From JBOHCT01 sp050699055 (GTDB lineage Bacteria > Actinomycetota > Actinomycetes > Streptosporangiales > JBOHCT01), in contig JBOHCT010000209.1 of NCBI GenBank assembly GCA_050699055.1, forward strand, positions 1 to 7,173: 7,173 bases of DNA. The letters are read 5' to 3'. The position numbers were made by a program, and so were the translations under genes. This document shows positions 5,978 to 7,173 of the stretch, in pieces (position 1 is the stretch's first letter; each line of letters begins with the position of its first letter). The notes beneath the pieces are model-generated. The model was not told the origin of the DNA. It made no database searches and was given only the letters and a program-made list of their open reading frames with translations.

Positions 5978-6234
5978 GATTGGTCTTCGCGCCCCAGGCG
6001 TGGGAAGACTATCGACACGGGCAAGACACCGACCGAGCCATGGTGAGAAGAGTCAACCGGCTGATCGACGACACGCTCCGCGACCCACACGCTGGTATCG
6101 GCAAACCTGAGCCGTTGAAGTACGGGGTCGCTGGGGCGTGGTCACGGCGGATCACCGACGAACATCGCCTGGTCTACCGCGTCCAGGGCGACGATCTCGT
6201 GGTCATCCAGGCGCGGTATCACTACGGTAGGTGA
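5974..6234 (+). CDS. yoeB: YoeB toxin, ribosome-dependent mRNA interferase
   Basis: An 86-residue RelE/YoeB-family toxin that enters the ribosomal A site and cuts mRNA there, stopping translation. The residues matching E. coli YoeB's active site are in place at the same numbers: E46 in KPEPLK, R65 in EHRLVY and H83-Y84 in RYHY; GKPEPLK (43-49) and WSRRIT (56-61) are also conserved. The toxin is complete and likely active. The GTG at 5974 overlaps the antitoxin stop by four bases; the frame is open further upstream, but only this start gives the normal N-terminus (MRLVFAPQAWEDY). Four arginines use AGA or AGG, including two AGA codons in a row (R25-R26), which is odd for this GC-rich genome and suggests transfer. 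A strong hairpin follows one base after the stop. Confidence 0.95.
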   Translation: MRLVFAPQAWEDYRHGQDTDRAMVRRVNRLIDDTLRDPHAGIGKPEPLKYGVAGAWSRRITDEHRLVYRVQGDDLVVIQARYHYGR

Positions 6235-6235
6235 C

Positions 6236-6263
6236 GCCAGGGCTTCGCGAGCGAGGCCCTGGC
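6236..6263. terminator. Strong hairpin after yoeB, probable two-way terminator
   Basis: GCCAGGGCTTCG (6236-6247) pairs with CGAGGCCCTGGC (6252-6263) around the tetraloop CGAG. The 12-bp stem has a single T-G wobble, and it starts one base after the yoeB stop. It lies between yoeB and the converging DUF397 gene, so it could stop transcription from both sides. It is the strongest hairpin I found in the window. No T tract follows. Confidence 0.7.
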
Positions 6264-6267
6264 CGCG

Positions 6268-6330
6268 GGGACCGGGTACGTCACGACGATCGAGATCGAC
6301 GCCGCCTTGGCCGACCACGCCCGCCGCCGT
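6268..6330 (+). pseudogene. Decayed methyltransferase-like fragment
   Basis: Read from 6268 the sequence gives GTGYVTTIEIDAALADHARRR without a start codon or a body. GTGY resembles the SAM-binding motif I of protein-L-isoaspartate-type methyltransferases, and VTTIEIDAALADHAR resembles the following strand, whose acidic residue binds the SAM ribose. In an intact enzyme some 10-20 residues separate the two, so an internal deletion is implied. Such methyltransferases are often found beside XRE-DUF397 genes in actinomycetes, as far as I recall. The stretch is only 21 codons, and the call depends on memory of family motifs. Confidence 0.4.
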
Positions 6331-6377
6331 CCAGTGACGGGCACACCCCGCGACAGCCGTGGGTCGGGTCCGGCGGG

Positions 6378-6713
6378 TCAGGCCTCGATGTCGAACCGGC
6401 CCGCCTTCAGGCTCGCGGTGAAGCGCGCCCAGGCGCTGGAGGCGAAGGCGAGCCTCGGGCCGTCGGGGTCCTTCGAGTCGCGGACCGCCACCGCGGCGTC
6501 GGCGGGGGCGACCTCGACGCACTCGCCACCGTTGTTGCTGCGGCTGCTCTTCCGCCAGACCGCGGCCACCTCGACGCACTGGCCGCCGTTGTTGCTGCGG
6601 CTGCTCTTCCGCCAGACCGCGGCCACCTCGACGCACTGGCCGCCGTTGTTGCTGCGGCTGCTCTTCCGCCAGGCCGCGCCGTCCCAGTCGACGTCCGGCT
6701 CGATCGAGGCCAT
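6378..6713 (-). CDS. DUF397 protein with triplicated N-terminal motif
   Basis: A 111-residue protein of the DUF397 family: small actinobacterial partners of XRE/DUF5753 regulators that affect development and antibiotic production (for example the Scr1-Scr2 pair and WhiJ-linked genes of Streptomyces). Usual members are about 60-70 residues with one motif of the form WRKSS...CVEV followed by VAVRDSKDPDGP. Here the motif WRKSSRSNNGGQCVEVAAV occurs three times in a row (residues 15-33, 34-52, 53-71, the last with E for Q), followed by one normal C-terminal half (VAVRDSKDPDGP at 75-86, then AWARFTASLKAGRFD at 94-108). The ATG at 6713 has the ribosome binding site AGGGAG 9 bases upstream. It lies 20 bases behind the XRE gene, in one operon. 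Its molecular activity is not known with certainty; toxin-like and co-regulator roles have both been considered for the family. Confidence 0.9.
   Translation of the reverse strand: MASIEPDVDWDGAAWRKSSRSNNGGQCVEVAAVWRKSSRSNNGGQCVEVAAVWRKSSRSNNGGECVEVAPADAAVAVRDSKDPDGPRLAFASSAWARFTASLKAGRFDIEA
6511..6681 (-). repeat. Three 57-bp tandem repeats inside the DUF397 gene
   Basis: Units lie at 6511-6567, 6568-6624 and 6625-6681. The first two differ at two bases (6524 and 6529 against the next copy). The second and third are identical except for a few bases at the high-coordinate end. Each unit is 19 codons, so gain or loss of a unit keeps the frame. The near-identity at synonymous positions indicates recent duplication or ongoing conversion. 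Confidence 0.97.
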
Positions 6714-6722
6714 CTGTACCGT

Positions 6723-6728
6723 CTCCCT
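6723..6728 (-). promoter_or_regulatory. Ribosome binding site of the DUF397 gene
   Basis: On the minus strand AGGGAG lies 9 bases before the ATG at 6713, in the 20-base gap behind the XRE gene stop. It confirms the start and a shared transcript. Confidence 0.6.
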
Positions 6729-6733
6729 GCTGT

Positions 6734-7173
6734 CTATGCCAGCTCCCGCGCCGCGCTGTCGATGAGCGCCACCGACTCCTCGGGGTGCAGCGCGTTCGCA
6801 CGTAGCCGTACGAACAACAGGGTATAGCGCTCGACCTCCTCCGGGTTCTCGATGTACAGCCCGCCGGTCTCGGTGTCGATGTACGTGAGGTCGCGGTCGC
6901 CCCTCTCGGGAAAGCCGAGGAGCATGAAGGACTGGCAGGCCATGGCCGGGTGCACGCCGCCGGCGAACGGCAGCACCTGGATCGTGACGTGCGGCCGCTC
7001 CGCCAGCTTGGCGATGTTGCGGAGCTGCGCGCCCATCACCTCGGGGCCGCCGACGACCCTGCGCAGCACCGCCTCGTTCAGCACCGCCCAGTACTCCGGC
7101 GGCTGGTCGTCGTCGGTGAGCCGGCGCTGCCGCACCGTGCGGACCTCGACCTTGCGCTCCAGCTCCTCATCGG
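6734..7173 (-). CDS. XRE-family regulator, DUF5753 C-terminal part (5' end outside window)
   Basis: The last 145 residues of a helix-turn-helix regulator of the XRE/DUF5753 type. The reading frame stays open to the window edge (DEELERKVEVRT before the internal GTG at 7135), so that GTG is not the true start and the DNA-binding domain, normally the first 70-80 residues, lies beyond 7173. Family marks of DUF5753 are RQRRLT, YWAVLNEAVLRRVVGGPEVM, VTIQVLPFAGGVHPAM, the FMLLGFPE strand, GLYIENPEEVERY and the final LRANALHPEESVALI. Full members are about 270-290 residues. They pair with a DUF397 protein encoded just downstream, as here. No signal or membrane segment is present. The promoter is outside the window. 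Confidence 0.9.
   Translation of the reverse strand, partial: DEELERKVEVRTVRQRRLTDDDQPPEYWAVLNEAVLRRVVGGPEVMGAQLRNIAKLAERPHVTIQVLPFAGGVHPAMACQSFMLLGFPERGDRDLTYIDTETGGLYIENPEEVERYTLLFVRLRANALHPEESVALIDSAARELA

Noticed and set aside
6511..6681. Tandem repeats considered as a CRISPR array
   Set aside because: Units are directly adjacent with no spacers, and they encode a continuous protein motif.
6231..6827. Repetitive + strand frames opposite the DUF397 gene
   Set aside because: The repeated alanine/leucine-rich units are only the reverse reading of the 57-bp repeats; the minus strand frame gives a known family with a ribosome binding site.
7133..7135. GTG as the start of the XRE/DUF5753 gene
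   Set aside because: The frame continues upstream to the window edge with family-like residues, and the DNA-binding domain would be missing, so the gene is cut by the window.

Overview
This window comes from the chromosome of a very high-GC actinobacterium, most likely of the Streptosporangiales/Streptomyces kind. The evidence is strong G/C third-position bias, GTG starts, an ANTAR response regulator of the PdtaR type, an actinobacterial DNA polymerase I with a dead proofreading domain, and an XRE(DUF5753)-DUF397 pair, a gene arrangement largely confined to filamentous actinomycetes. The species cannot be named from the sequence alone.

Left part (1-4688), housekeeping genes, all on the + strand: pdtaR (response regulator with an RNA-binding ANTAR output), a seven-helix CtaG-like cytochrome oxidase assembly protein, and polA. 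Each gene is followed by a GC-rich hairpin that could act as a terminator. pdtaR and polA both have a TANNNT box 6-7 bases before a GTG start, which suggests leaderless transcripts. A pdtaR locus close to polA is also known from Mycobacterium tuberculosis.

Right part (4689-7173), an accessory stretch just behind polA that holds three two-gene modules. (1) vapB-vapC, a ribbon-helix-helix antitoxin and a PIN RNase, sits behind a perfect 12-bp inverted repeat whose right arm is the -35 box of a well-formed promoter; this promoter predicts transcription starting on the vapB ATG itself. (2) yefM-yoeB is a textbook antitoxin/mRNA interferase pair with a GGTAC-N8-GTACC operator candidate over its -10 box. 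(3) An XRE/DUF5753 regulator (5' end outside the window) and a DUF397 protein lie on the minus strand. In both toxin-antitoxin pairs the toxin GTG start overlaps the antitoxin TGA stop in the four bases GTGA, so the pairs are probably translationally coupled. A third GTGA overlap joins vapC to an unrecognised 37-codon frame.

The most unusual features are the DUF397 gene, in which the conserved 19-residue N-terminal motif is tandemly triplicated by a near-perfect 57-bp DNA repeat; the vapBC control region; and a short decayed methyltransferase-like fragment between yoeB and the DUF397 gene. Together with rare AGA codons in yoeB, these point to a locus that has gained and lost small genes repeatedly. 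No RNA gene, CRISPR array, insertion sequence or replication origin was seen. No gene-free stretch exceeds 300 bases.
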